Source: Planctomycetota bacterium (GTDB lineage Bacteria; Planctomycetota; Phycisphaerae; UBA1845). Taken from it: a stretch of 64,000 nucleotides of DNA. The stretch's first letter is position 1. Each line of letters begins with the position of its first letter. This document shows, piece by piece, positions 28,716-37,276 of this stretch. Made by a program: the position numbers and the translations under genes. The DNA lies in contig JAJRWX010000009.1 of NCBI GenBank assembly GCA_024276605.1, positions 1 through 64,000 of the forward strand, read 5' to 3'. A model generated the notes under the pieces. It saw only the letters and a list, made by a program, of their open reading frames with translations, was not told where the DNA came from and did no database searches.

Positions 28716-29663
28716 TTAGCCCACTTGATCCGAAAGCAACTCCTTGAAGTATTCCACGGTATGACGCAGACCATCGTCTAAGGATATTTTCGCTTGCCAA
28801 TCAAGCCGCTCCTTGGCCCGGGTAATATCAGGCTTGCGTCTCACAGGGTCATTTTGGGGAAGTGGTTGGTGCTCAACATCCATTTTTTTTCCTGTCACGT
28901 GTGCAATACACTCGACGAGATCGTTCATCGAACGCTCCTCTGTACTGCCAACGTTGACCGGCTCATGACATCCTTCTCCTTCGAACATCATCAGACGTAC
29001 CATACCCTCCACCATATCATCCACATAACAAAAACAACGGGTCTGTGTTCCATCACCGTAAACCGTCAACTTTTCACCGCGCAACGCCTGCACAATAAAG
29101 TTTGATGCCACACGTCCGTCACCAACAGCCATGCGCGGCCCATAGGTGTTAAAAATGCGTATGATGCGCGTATCAATATCATTTTGTTGATGATAATCCA
29201 TCATGAGCGTTTCCGCGACCCGTTTACCTTCGTCGTAACAACTGCGCGGACCAATCGGATTGACATGCCCCCAATACGACTCCGGCTGCGGATGCACCTG
29301 CGGATCACCATACACTTCACTCGTAGAAGCCTGCAAGATACGGGCCTTGACGCGCTTGGCCATCCCTAACAGGTTCAGCGTCCCCATGACCGAGGTCTTG
29401 ACCGTCTTAACAGGATTATACTGGTAATGAACCGGTGAGGCCGGACAAGCTAAGTTGAAAATCCAATCAACTTCCAACATGATCGGGTTTACCACATCGT
29501 GGCGAACAAACTCGAAATCATGTCGGTCCAACAGATGGGCGATGTTGCGTTTGAATCCGGTAAACAGATTATCCAACGCGATCACTTCATGCTCATCCTT
29601 AAGCAGGCGATCACACAGATGACTACCCAGAAAACCGGCTGCTCCTGTCACAAGAACACGCAT
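28716..29663 (-). CDS. UDP-glucuronate decarboxylase (UDP-xylose synthase) family
   Basis: The enzyme is an extended short-chain dehydrogenase that converts UDP-glucuronate to UDP-xylose for glycan synthesis. From ATG 29663 ([21 protein letters not shown]) it has 315 residues. The NAD-binding [10 protein letters not shown] motif, catalytic YDEGKR (YxxxK variant), and UXS-type motifs [33 protein letters not shown] and [17 protein letters not shown] are all present. The ORF extends eight residues further at the N-terminus without support. It is the most downstream gene of the exopolysaccharide unit on the minus strand, 55 bases after the aminotransferase gene. Confidence 0.93.
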   Translation of the reverse strand: MRVLVTGAAGFLGSHLCDRLLKDEHEVIALDNLFTGFKRNIAHLLDRHDFEFVRHDVVNPIMLEVDWIFNLACPASPVHYQYNPVKTVKTSVMGTLNLLGMAKRVKARILQASTSEVYGDPQVHPQPESYWGHVNPIGPRSCYDEGKRVAETLMMDYHQQNDIDTRIIRIFNTYGPRMAVGDGRVASNFIVQALRGEKLTVYGDGTQTRCFCYVDDMVEGMVRLMMFEGEGCHEPVNVGSTEERSMNDLVECIAHVTGKKMDVEHQPLPQNDPVRRKPDITRAKERLDWQAKISLDDGLRHTVEYFKELLSDQVG

Positions 29664-29718
29664 CAACGAAACTCCAATGACAACCATCTAGTAAGCGGCG
29701 TATGTACGAAAAACATTT

Positions 29719-30867
29719 TCACACCTCCGTACATCCAGTAGACAAACGATCCTGTTGTTCACACGTCTGGTCCATCGTCAAGATCGAAGCAATGACATGT
29801 TTCACATCATCCTTACTTAGCATAGGATGACACGGCAATGACAATACTTCATTCACCAGACGCTCCGTGACCGGCAAACTCCCAGGCTTATAACCTAACG
29901 AAGCAAAGCAGGCCTGCAGATGGAGCGGAACTGGATAGTAAATGCCGGACCCCACACCCTGACGACTTAGATATTCTCGCAATTCGTCACGACGCGACGT
30001 CTTGATGGTATACTGATGATATACGTGCGAGCACTTATCCATGACTACAGGCGGCGTGACGAAACTCTCAGCCAGCGCAGCATCATAGGCCGCGGCATTG
30101 TCCCGGCGGCGCCGTGTAAAATCAGCCAAATTCTCCAGCTTTACCATGAGTATGGCCGCCTTCATGGTATCCAGTCGAAAATTCCCACCGACACGCTTGT
30201 GATGATATCTAGAAGATTCCCCATGATTACGAAGTTGACGCGTCACCTCAGCCAGACTTTCATCGTTTGTTAAAATCATACCACCCTCGCCAAACCCGCC
30301 GAGGTTTTTCGTGGGATAAAACGACAAACAAGCCATATCGCCAAGACTCCCGGCTGGCTCATCGCCATAACGCGCATCAATGGCCTGCGCAGCATCTTCC
30401 ACCACCTTGATATCACGCGCACCCGCGACGTTGTTGATAGCCGCCATATCCGCGCATTGTCCAAACAAATGTACCACTATAATCGCGCGCGTATGCGAAG
30501 TGATGGCCTTTTCAATCAACAATGGATCCATGTTAAATGTCGCTTCGTCAACATCCACGAATACCGGCGTCGCACCCAGGCGAGCAATAACCCCGGCGGT
30601 TGCAAAAAATGTAAAAGAGGGAAGAATCACTTCGTCGCCGGGGCTGATTTTTAGCGTCATCAAAGCACACAACAACGCATCCGTACCGCTACTCATCGCG
30701 ATGCCATGAGCCACGCCCACACGCTCGGCCAGCGCCTGCTCCAATTGCTTAACCGCAGGCCCATTGATAAACTGCTGACTCTCCAGCACGCCATCAACAG
30801 CGGCTCGTATCTTATCCCTGATTAGTTCATACTCACCCTGAAGATCGAGCATATTGACATTAGGCAT
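29719..30867 (-). CDS. DegT/DnrJ/EryC1/StrS-family sugar aminotransferase
   Basis: This PLP enzyme family transfers an amino group to keto-sugar nucleotides. The 382-residue product shows QQFINGPAVKQLEQALAE, the cofactor-binding SSGTDALLCAL, PSFTFFATAGVIARLGATPVFVDVD, VVEDAAQAIDARYGDEPAGSLGDMACLSFYPTKNLGG with PLP lysine Lys187, then YHHKRVGGNFRLDTMKAAIL and the C-terminal GIYYPVPLHLQACF segment. The last motif resembles WecE/ArnB/PglE-type enzymes. It stands between the kinase/co-polymerase and the UXS-type gene, so it probably makes an amino sugar for the exported polymer. The exact substrate cannot be read from sequence. Confidence 0.9.
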   Translation of the reverse strand: MPNVNMLDLQGEYELIRDKIRAAVDGVLESQQFINGPAVKQLEQALAERVGVAHGIAMSSGTDALLCALMTLKISPGDEVILPSFTFFATAGVIARLGATPVFVDVDEATFNMDPLLIEKAITSHTRAIIVVHLFGQCADMAAINNVAGARDIKVVEDAAQAIDARYGDEPAGSLGDMACLSFYPTKNLGGFGEGGMILTNDESLAEVTRQLRNHGESSRYHHKRVGGNFRLDTMKAAILMVKLENLADFTRRRRDNAAAYDAALAESFVTPPVVMDKCSHVYHQYTIKTSRRDELREYLSRQGVGSGIYYPVPLHLQACFASLGYKPGSLPVTERLVNEVLSLPCHPMLSKDDVKHVIASILTMDQTCEQQDRLSTGCTEV

Positions 30868-30897
30868 GAAAGTTATCCCGACATACGTGCGTGATAT

Positions 30898-33102
30898 TCA
30901 CACATCCTTTGGTAATTCCGATGGCGACGAACCCACATCAACCTGATAATCATAATAACTACGCAGTTGCTCACGGAAGTAACCTCCCCGTGTCACCTGT
31001 GCGGCATTAAGCACGGCCCCAAATATGTGTGCCCCAACATCAGACAGCAAACCCATGGCGCGTTTCGCCACACCACGAGAGTTAGCCTTTGCCCTGAGCA
31101 CCAAAATAACGCCATCAGCTGCAGATGCCAACACCGCCGCATCCGAAGCTAACAGCACTGGTGGCGTATCGATAATCAACTGGTCGTATCGCGTCCTCGC
31201 CTCCTTGAGTAACGCATGAAAGTAATTATTGCCCAGCAATTCTGCCGGATTAGGCGGCACGCGTCCAGCAAACAGTAGATCAAGATTCGGCACATCGCTA
31301 CGACTAATGGCACGATCTAGCTGCCCCTCTCCGATAAGCAGATTGCTCAATCCTTCTTCTGTTGTCTTTGAAAATATCTTATCGAGATGAGGTCGGCGAA
31401 AATTAGCGTCGATAAGCAACACACGACGACCGGACTGTGCGATGGTCATAGCCAGATTCACCGCTACCGTGGTACGCCCGTCATCAGGAAGAGGACTAGT
31501 CACCATCACCACACGTTGTCGATCGACAGGGCAACTAAACTGTAAATTAGCCCGCACGCGACGAAATGCCTCAGCCACCATCGATCGCGGGGCATCACGG
31601 ACAGCCGTCTCCACGCGCTCTATTGAAACCTCTTCGTCATCCGTGTCCGGTATAACGCCCAACAGCGCCACATCAAGATGTCTCGATATATCCAGCGGTG
31701 AACGCACCGACTTATCCAATAGCTCCAGGCCAATGGCAATAGCCATCGGCAAAATGAGCGCTAAAAATATCCCGAATGGCAACAGAAAAATGGAAGGACT
31801 ATTTTGCTCAAGTGGATCGGAAGCCGGTTGAACCACATTCACATTAACCGCAGCCTGTCTACGGACCACCCGACTACGACTCTTAATAAATTCTTCCAGT
31901 TGCACACGATACAAAAGATCCTGCTCAATATCCTGTTCGAGCGTACGATACTGACGCAATAAATCATCCTGATCCTGCATCTCAGCCTCGGCGCGGGCTA
32001 CATTTTCCTGGGCGAGCAACAGCGCGTGCTGCGTATTGGCATATGCGGCATTAGCTGCTTCACGAATGTCATTGCGGCGCTGCTGAAGAACTTCTTGACG
32101 TCTCGATGCTAACTTCTCAGACGTCGCAGTAATCTGTGCAACGATCTGCTTAATCACTTTATGTGCCGGTCCATACGTTTCCAAATCCGCTGTCTTTTGT
32201 TGCTCCAATAAAAACAGCGCCCGCGCAAGCTCCGCGATCTGTGGATCCTGCTCCACAATCGCACGATCCTCAGCTGTCACCGCCACTCCGGTAGGATCAT
32301 TATATACCTGGCGATACTGCGCCAACTGAGCCAGTTCCAGGCCAAGTTGAGCCACTTGCTGCGCATACTGCGATACATTCTGTGCTACTATATTATTGGC
32401 AGGATTGTCAACCGCACCGGCGGGTAAACGAGCGGCCAATTCCGCTAAGGACGCACGCTTACTCTCCACTTGTTTATCCAACAACGACTGCTGTTCCTGG
32501 GCATCCTGCAGTGCTTTGGAAGCAAAATTCTCAGCCGTGCGACGCTTCACGGAAGAAAGCCACTGATTCACCACTTCATTGACAATCACCGCAGGGTCAC
32601 GCGGGTCTTTGCACTCAATAGAAACCCTGATGAAGTTCGTACCACGTACCGGTGCAGCGCCTAATTGTTCGGTCAGCCTGAGTAAATGCTCATTCGCTTC
32701 AATGCTCTTAAACCAATTCGTTTCACGAACCGCACTGACCTTCAGAGTTTCCGAAAGAACCGTTGGACTTTTCGGTAACACCGCCTGCGACATGACAAAA
32801 CGCGCATGCTCTTCTTCACGCGGCACATCCTGCCCGGTAGACAATTCAGTCTCCGGTATATTCGATATACATTCGATCAGGCAATCGGAACGAAATCCCG
32901 GAAAATAAATCCAAGCGATAGCAAAACCGCCTATGGCCAATAGAGAAAAAAAGATGGTTAACAAAAAAATCAAAAGCGTTCTGCGGCGCAACATAGACAC
33001 CACATCGCCGGCTGTCAGCATTGGGACACGCCCACTACTTTCGCCTTCATAGTCCGGCGTCATATCCGATTGATCGTAAACTGTACCCGGTGCTAAACTC
33101 AT
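30898..33102 (-). CDS. Wzc-like polysaccharide co-polymerase / tyrosine-protein kinase
   Basis: The 734-residue protein joins a Wzz chain-length domain to a BY-kinase domain. Membrane helix 1 is at about 42-66 (TLLIFLLTIFFSLLAIGGFAIAW) and helix 2 near 425-450, with a long periplasmic coiled coil between them. The cytoplasmic part has MVTSPLPDDGRTTVAVNLA in place of the usual GxGKS P-loop, Walker A' VLLIDANFRRPHLD, Walker B DQLIIDTPPV, and a C-terminal tyrosine cluster (GYFREQLRSYYDY). The P-loop lysine is an arginine and the first glycine an aspartate, so kinase activity is uncertain. It lies between the aminotransferase and exosortase genes. Confidence 0.88.
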   Translation of the reverse strand: MSLAPGTVYDQSDMTPDYEGESSGRVPMLTAGDVVSMLRRRTLLIFLLTIFFSLLAIGGFAIAWIYFPGFRSDCLIECISNIPETELSTGQDVPREEEHARFVMSQAVLPKSPTVLSETLKVSAVRETNWFKSIEANEHLLRLTEQLGAAPVRGTNFIRVSIECKDPRDPAVIVNEVVNQWLSSVKRRTAENFASKALQDAQEQQSLLDKQVESKRASLAELAARLPAGAVDNPANNIVAQNVSQYAQQVAQLGLELAQLAQYRQVYNDPTGVAVTAEDRAIVEQDPQIAELARALFLLEQQKTADLETYGPAHKVIKQIVAQITATSEKLASRRQEVLQQRRNDIREAANAAYANTQHALLLAQENVARAEAEMQDQDDLLRQYRTLEQDIEQDLLYRVQLEEFIKSRSRVVRRQAAVNVNVVQPASDPLEQNSPSIFLLPFGIFLALILPMAIAIGLELLDKSVRSPLDISRHLDVALLGVIPDTDDEEVSIERVETAVRDAPRSMVAEAFRRVRANLQFSCPVDRQRVVMVTSPLPDDGRTTVAVNLAMTIAQSGRRVLLIDANFRRPHLDKIFSKTTEEGLSNLLIGEGQLDRAISRSDVPNLDLLFAGRVPPNPAELLGNNYFHALLKEARTRYDQLIIDTPPVLLASDAAVLASAADGVILVLRAKANSRGVAKRAMGLLSDVGAHIFGAVLNAAQVTRGGYFREQLRSYYDYQVDVGSSPSELPKDV

Positions 33103-33157
33103 ATTCTTGTTTCACGGCGCAAGACTAAGCGCATAATCTCACAGAATACCATCGGCA

Positions 33158-34102
33158 TCACATATGTACGTTCACGACGGTTGACGCTTCACCCTCCTCG
33201 ATAAACAGGTGACTTAGAATATATCCTACCATCGAGTAGATACCCAGTGCTAATGCTAACATCAACATGCCAAGTAGTTGGTGCGGCGTACCAGTCGCTA
33301 AATCTTCCCGACCATGCACAATAAGGAGGCCGGTCGTCGTCACGCGAATCACATTGCACAGCAAAGCCGTCGGCACACACACGGCTACCATAATCCCGCG
33401 ATGCCACCATGAACGCTCACCCAGATACGCCATAGCTACACCCAAGGTAACAAACGCCATCATCAAGCGCATACCACTACATGCTTCCTCGACGTTTAGC
33501 TGACCCGGTGCGCTACCCGGCATGATATAATCAATCACGACGGCTTGCGCCTCTGTGTGCAATCCATCAACAAACAATGGCATCAGCACCGCTGCTGCCT
33601 GAGAAGCAAACGCACGCATAGGAAACGTCAACTGATAATATAGTTGCCCCGGGAGTGGAATCGCCAGCAATAAAAACAGAATCGGAAACCACACAATACG
33701 CATGACCGACCAACCACCTAGCAGCAATACCACACCGGCAATAGAGCCAACCACAGACACCGCCTGCACATAAGTCGCACGCATCCCCCAGGCACCCACA
33801 AAATACATCACCAACGACAATAGCAGCACCAACGCCCCCCAATAGCTAGGCTTGGCGACAACTTTTGCCAATCGCTCGCGCTGGGTATTCAAAAAATACA
33901 AACTAAAAGCAGGGATCAACCATCCATGCGACCAATTGCCGTCATGAATCCATCGATTCACCATACCACGCTCGATAATACTCCAATAAAACGCACTTAG
34001 CAGTAATATCACGATGGCTATCTGCATACGTGCTGCCGACGGAACAATGTCAGCCCAAGGGGTCTCAGCTTGTTGTGGTTGCGTAGCCAAACGAAATTCC
34101 AC
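33158..34102 (-). CDS. Exosortase
   Basis: Exosortases are multi-pass membrane cysteine transpeptidases that process proteins with C-terminal PEP-CTERM-like signals. The 314-residue product has about eight hydrophobic helices, and the triad is visible: Cys208 in NVEEACSGMRLMMAF, Arg253 in PTALLCNVIRV, His274 in GTPHQLLGML. The WSHGWLIP segment near residue 57 and the FLLLAIPLPGQL segment are typical. It starts at GTG, 8 bases after the Wza-like gene; an internal ATG at codon 26 is less likely. Exosortases sit beside EPS genes in many Gram-negative genomes, as here. A possible substrate tail occurs at 59.9 kb. Confidence 0.93.
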   Translation of the reverse strand: MEFRLATQPQQAETPWADIVPSAARMQIAIVILLLSAFYWSIIERGMVNRWIHDGNWSHGWLIPAFSLYFLNTQRERLAKVVAKPSYWGALVLLLSLVMYFVGAWGMRATYVQAVSVVGSIAGVVLLLGGWSVMRIVWFPILFLLLAIPLPGQLYYQLTFPMRAFASQAAAVLMPLFVDGLHTEAQAVVIDYIMPGSAPGQLNVEEACSGMRLMMAFVTLGVAMAYLGERSWWHRGIMVAVCVPTALLCNVIRVTTTGLLIVHGREDLATGTPHQLLGMLMLALALGIYSMVGYILSHLFIEEGEASTVVNVHM

Positions 34103-34110
34103 ATAAGCGA

Positions 34111-35742
34111 CTAAGGAAACAGTTGCTGAAAACGACTCGGTCGATTATTGGGATTATTTTGCACGGAGAACGAGTCGATATCCGCAAAATTCCGCGAATA
34201 TACGAACCCGTAACCAATATTAGAAGTTATATTAGGTAGCGTTAGCGCACGAAGCCGCTGTAAAAAAGGTGCCAACGGATGCGTGCCGACATTAATGATG
34301 TCACCGCGACGCACTTCAAAATCCGCATCCTTGCCGGAGAAAATTCGATCCAGGTCAACTTGCACCATTTGCTCCCGGCTACCCAGGCGGCGATATATCG
34401 TACATCGATCGGGCCAGGCCAGCGCGGAAAGCCCTCCAGCCGATGCAATGGCTGCCTTAAGCGTAATCGACTCCGCATTAAATCGAAAACGCCCCGGCTG
34501 ATTCACCTGACCCATCACATAGTACTGGCCGATTTCACCGCTTACAATGCGAATAACATCTCCCGCGCGAATCACAATGTTCACTTCCGGATCACCTCGA
34601 CGTAGCTGCTCAGCATCGATAAGAATCGTTCGGTAAGGAGAATTCCCAGCCAGTCGCGCCCAATTCACCGCCGGCATGACCGTATCCACAAACACCGACG
34701 TAACATCATCCCCTTCTCCCGATACTGCCCGTCCTTGAAAATCCGGATTACGCACGAACGCACCATCCACAAACAGAAACGGCGTCGTAGTATCAGCGTC
34801 CGTAGATGTCATAATATCGCGCTGCGCTTGACTCTCTCGCACGGGTAGTGTCTCGACCGGCTTATCAATAGGCTGCGTATCTTGATCCAGAATCGCACTA
34901 ATAAGTTCCTGCTTATCCCGCTGGTGATTATCCTCTCCAACAACTACTTCATCAGAATCCGGCATCACCATCTCAGTAGGCTTGGGCGATTCCATTATAT
35001 CCGCCGACTTTTCCGCATCACCGCGCGTGCCATAGGCCGACGGATCGTCCTTTCGAAAAACGTATATTTCAGTCACAAACTCATTTAGACCACCCACCTG
35101 ATTGATGGCCTCTAAAATCCGCAGGTCCGGATGGCGAATGGGAAACACACCTGCGCGCAGCGGTGCATTGTTTGAAGCGCTGACACCAATACCAAAAATG
35201 GAATATGTGGCCTTCTGAAGAAACAACGGATTCACCGTCACTTCCGGATTTCTCAAAATCCCCTCTTCTTGCAGCGTTGCAACCAAAGCCTCTTCAAACC
35301 CCTGCACCGTTTTCCCTGCCGCGAGAATACGCCCTACGACCGGAATGTTCACCTGACCTGTGGAATCTACCTGCGACTGTGTTTGATATATCGTACCACG
35401 CGCACGAAGCTCGTTGATCTCCACTTGAAGCGTATCACCAGCCGATATGGAGAAATCCTTTATAACAGCATCGAGATCACCACGCGTTGGTCTTGTCGCC
35501 CCAGCCACCCCTCGTGGAATATCGTCCAGCGAAAGCGAAGCACGAATCTGCGTCGTTCTAGTTGCTTCAAAATCACCGACCACGGTGGGGTCCAACCAAC
35601 TGTTATACATCGACTGCATGGCACAGCCGCTACTTATTATGCCCAAAGCAAGGGCAACCGCCCAGCTAAGCCCTCCCGCGCAATGCAGTACACACCTCCG
35701 CTTGGAACGATGACTACGACTTATCATACGCTTGCGATTCAA
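34111..35742 (-). CDS. Wza-like polysaccharide export lipoprotein
   Basis: The 543-residue product starts with a basic signal sequence and a lipobox ISSGC (Cys40), so it is an outer-membrane lipoprotein. A poly_export domain follows (DLDAVIKDFSISAGDTLQVEINELR to about residue 180), then two SLBB-type beta-grasp segments (GVSASNNAPLRAGVFPI and VMGQVNQPGRFRFNAESITLKAAIASAGGLSALAWPD). Between them lies an acidic, family-specific insertion of about 110 residues. It would form the export channel partnering the Wzc-like protein. The ORF starts at TTG 35742; an ATG at 35727 is also possible, and neither has a strong ribosome site. Confidence 0.88.
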   Translation of the reverse strand: MNRKRMISRSHRSKRRCVLHCAGGLSWAVALALGIISSGCAMQSMYNSWLDPTVVGDFEATRTTQIRASLSLDDIPRGVAGATRPTRGDLDAVIKDFSISAGDTLQVEINELRARGTIYQTQSQVDSTGQVNIPVVGRILAAGKTVQGFEEALVATLQEEGILRNPEVTVNPLFLQKATYSIFGIGVSASNNAPLRAGVFPIRHPDLRILEAINQVGGLNEFVTEIYVFRKDDPSAYGTRGDAEKSADIMESPKPTEMVMPDSDEVVVGEDNHQRDKQELISAILDQDTQPIDKPVETLPVRESQAQRDIMTSTDADTTTPFLFVDGAFVRNPDFQGRAVSGEGDDVTSVFVDTVMPAVNWARLAGNSPYRTILIDAEQLRRGDPEVNIVIRAGDVIRIVSGEIGQYYVMGQVNQPGRFRFNAESITLKAAIASAGGLSALAWPDRCTIYRRLGSREQMVQVDLDRIFSGKDADFEVRRGDIINVGTHPLAPFLQRLRALTLPNITSNIGYGFVYSRNFADIDSFSVQNNPNNRPSRFQQLFP

Positions 35743-36236
35743 TCCTTCACTACCACGTTCGGCAATCTAGTTTGACAAAAAAATGTTCGTAACCCGTTTT
35801 CTAATAAGAACTTTCGTGCCCTCACGTCTGAGAGTTATCGGCTGTGCGCGATCATGCAGATTAGATTCCCCATTTCATATCATGCCATTCACATCCGTAA
35901 TCACCAAAACTGTCACGGATTGTAGACCGTCAACATCATCATACAACCCATTGGACTATTCAAATCACTAATAACTGTCACATCCAAGCGTGATTCAACC
36001 CTATCAATACTGATACGTGCCATCTAAGAAGCAAGATCGACCAACAAGACGTTTTCACTAATGATCCCCATAAATGGGTGGTTCGGACAGACAAGTGTTT
36101 GCCTGTGTCTTCCAGGACTTCGACCCATCGGGCCGGTCAGTGAACCATCCCCCCCATTGAGTATATCAACCAAGACCACTACAATAAATCTTAACCGAGC
36201 TTGTGATATGAATATTTTTCGGAGGTAATTGATAAG
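35743..36236. other. 494-base spacer between the EPS operon and the DUF3179 gene
   Basis: No gene is supported. The right half holds a nested inverted repeat (36074-36128). A GGAGG ribosome site for the DUF3179 gene lies at 36221-36225. Promoters for both divergent genes must lie here, but none was clear. Confidence 0.5.
36074..36128. repeat. Nested hairpin upstream of the DUF3179 gene
   Basis: The outer arms ATGGGT/ACCCAT enclose an inner imperfect stem GACAGACAA...TTGCCTGTGTC. The inner part resembles the stronger hairpin at 37106-37135 on the other side of the gene. Confidence 0.4.
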
Positions 36237-37067
36237 ATGAACAAGAAAAACATTCGTGTAGTCAGCTCGGTCACATCATGCTACGGATGGGGCACCACCA
36301 TGACAGGCCTGCTGATATTGTGCACATCACTCCCAACCATGGCAGATGGCGACACGGGTAAGAAACAATTTCGTGGTCTGATCGGGCCTCATAGCAAGAA
36401 AGTCAAAACCGACAACGGCAAAACTATGCTCTATGGCGGCAAGCGCGGCAGCGACCCCACAAAACCGGGTGGATTCTGGTATGACTACACCGGTTCTCCC
36501 ATCCCAGCCGCCGAGCTTCAATTCGGCATCGGCAAGGACGCTATACCAAGCATTGACGACCCCATGTTCGTCTCACCTGACGATCCGCGACTTCTCAAAT
36601 ACATTCCACCCAGCCCCTACCGCAAGAACCAACGTCCAAAATCAAATGACGAAATACACGTCATCGGCTATACCCACGGCAGCGTCGCGCGGGCTTATCC
36701 CGTCTCCTTGCTCGATCGACACGAGTTGGTCAACGACAACATTGACGGCAAACCGGTCACAGTCGGTTGGTGACCACTTGCTCAACTGTCCGTAGTTCAC
36801 GGACGCGAACATAACGGTTCCACCGACGAATTTGGTGTTAGTGGCTATGTTTATAAGAACGTATTCATCATATTCGACCGCAAAACAGAAAGCCTGTGGT
36901 ATCCACTAGACGACACAAAATGGACGGCCATCTCCGGACCGCGCAAGGGCGAAACTATCCCCTTCATCGAAGAACCACCGGTTATACCGCTGGGACAATG
37001 GCGCAAAAAACACCCCAACACAACCGTATTAATCGGCTCCAAAAAACGAATCGAACAACACGATTAG
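36237..37067 (+). CDS. DUF3179 secreted protein with in-frame TGA, candidate selenoprotein
   Basis: Read through the TGA at 36771-36773, the frame gives 276 residues. An N-terminal signal sequence ends near residue 36. Then come the DUF3179 (PF11376) landmarks: KDAIPSIDDPMFVSPDDPRLL, VIGYTHGSVARAYPVSLLDRHELVNDNIDGKPVTVGW, TGA, PLAQLSVVHGRE, FGVSGYVYKNVFIIFDRKTESLW. In the family, as I recall it, the site reads VTYCPLCGS, so the TGA (codon 179) stands exactly where the first cysteine is. The following 97 codons stay open and conserved to a TAG. GGAGG lies 11 bases before the ATG. A 5-6 bp stem-loop begins 13 bases after the TGA. The alternatives are a Cys-to-stop mutation or a sequencing error. 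The biochemical role of DUF3179 is unknown. Confidence 0.7.
36787..36805 (+). promoter_or_regulatory. Candidate bacterial SECIS stem-loop
   Basis: TGTCCGTAGTTCACGGACG folds as UGUCC/GGACG (one G-U pair) with the loop GUAGUUCAC starting with G, or with one more G-C pair and a 7-base loop. The loop begins 18 bases after the TGA, within the usual window for bacterial SECIS elements. The stem is short, so the evidence is suggestive. Confidence 0.45.
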
Positions 37068-37105
37068 CATACTTTTTATCAAGTGATGATTCTGTCATAC
37101 CGGGT

Positions 37106-37135
37106 GACATGGGCAAGCAACAGCTTGCCCGTGTC
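37106..37135. terminator. Strong hairpin between convergent genes
   Basis: GACATGGGCAAGC/GCTTGCCCGTGTC forms a 13-bp stem (one G-U pair) around an AACA loop, 38 bases after the DUF3179 stop and 141 bases from the methyltransferase stop. It lacks a T run, so it may be a repeat element rather than a classical terminator. Confidence 0.5.
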
Positions 37136-37194
37136 TCTCGAAATCCAAGACAGGCAATTCCACAGCACATCCCCACGGCAAATCGAACCACATG

Positions 37195-37211
37195 ATTTTA
37201 GCTTGCGCAGC
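37195..37211. repeat. Half copy of a dispersed palindromic repeat
   Basis: The sequence ttttagcttgcgcagcg matches the right arm of the elements at 40852 and 46687. The left arm is missing. Confidence 0.35.
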
Positions 37212-37276
37212 GTAACCAAGTGTATGCAACGTACAATGACATGATACAGACAAATTCTTTGGCTAACACAACAAAA

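Noticed and set aside
36237-36773. DUF3179 gene as a simple 178-residue truncated protein
   Set aside because: The downstream frame stays open and family-conserved for 97 codons, so the short ORF is unlikely to be the full product.
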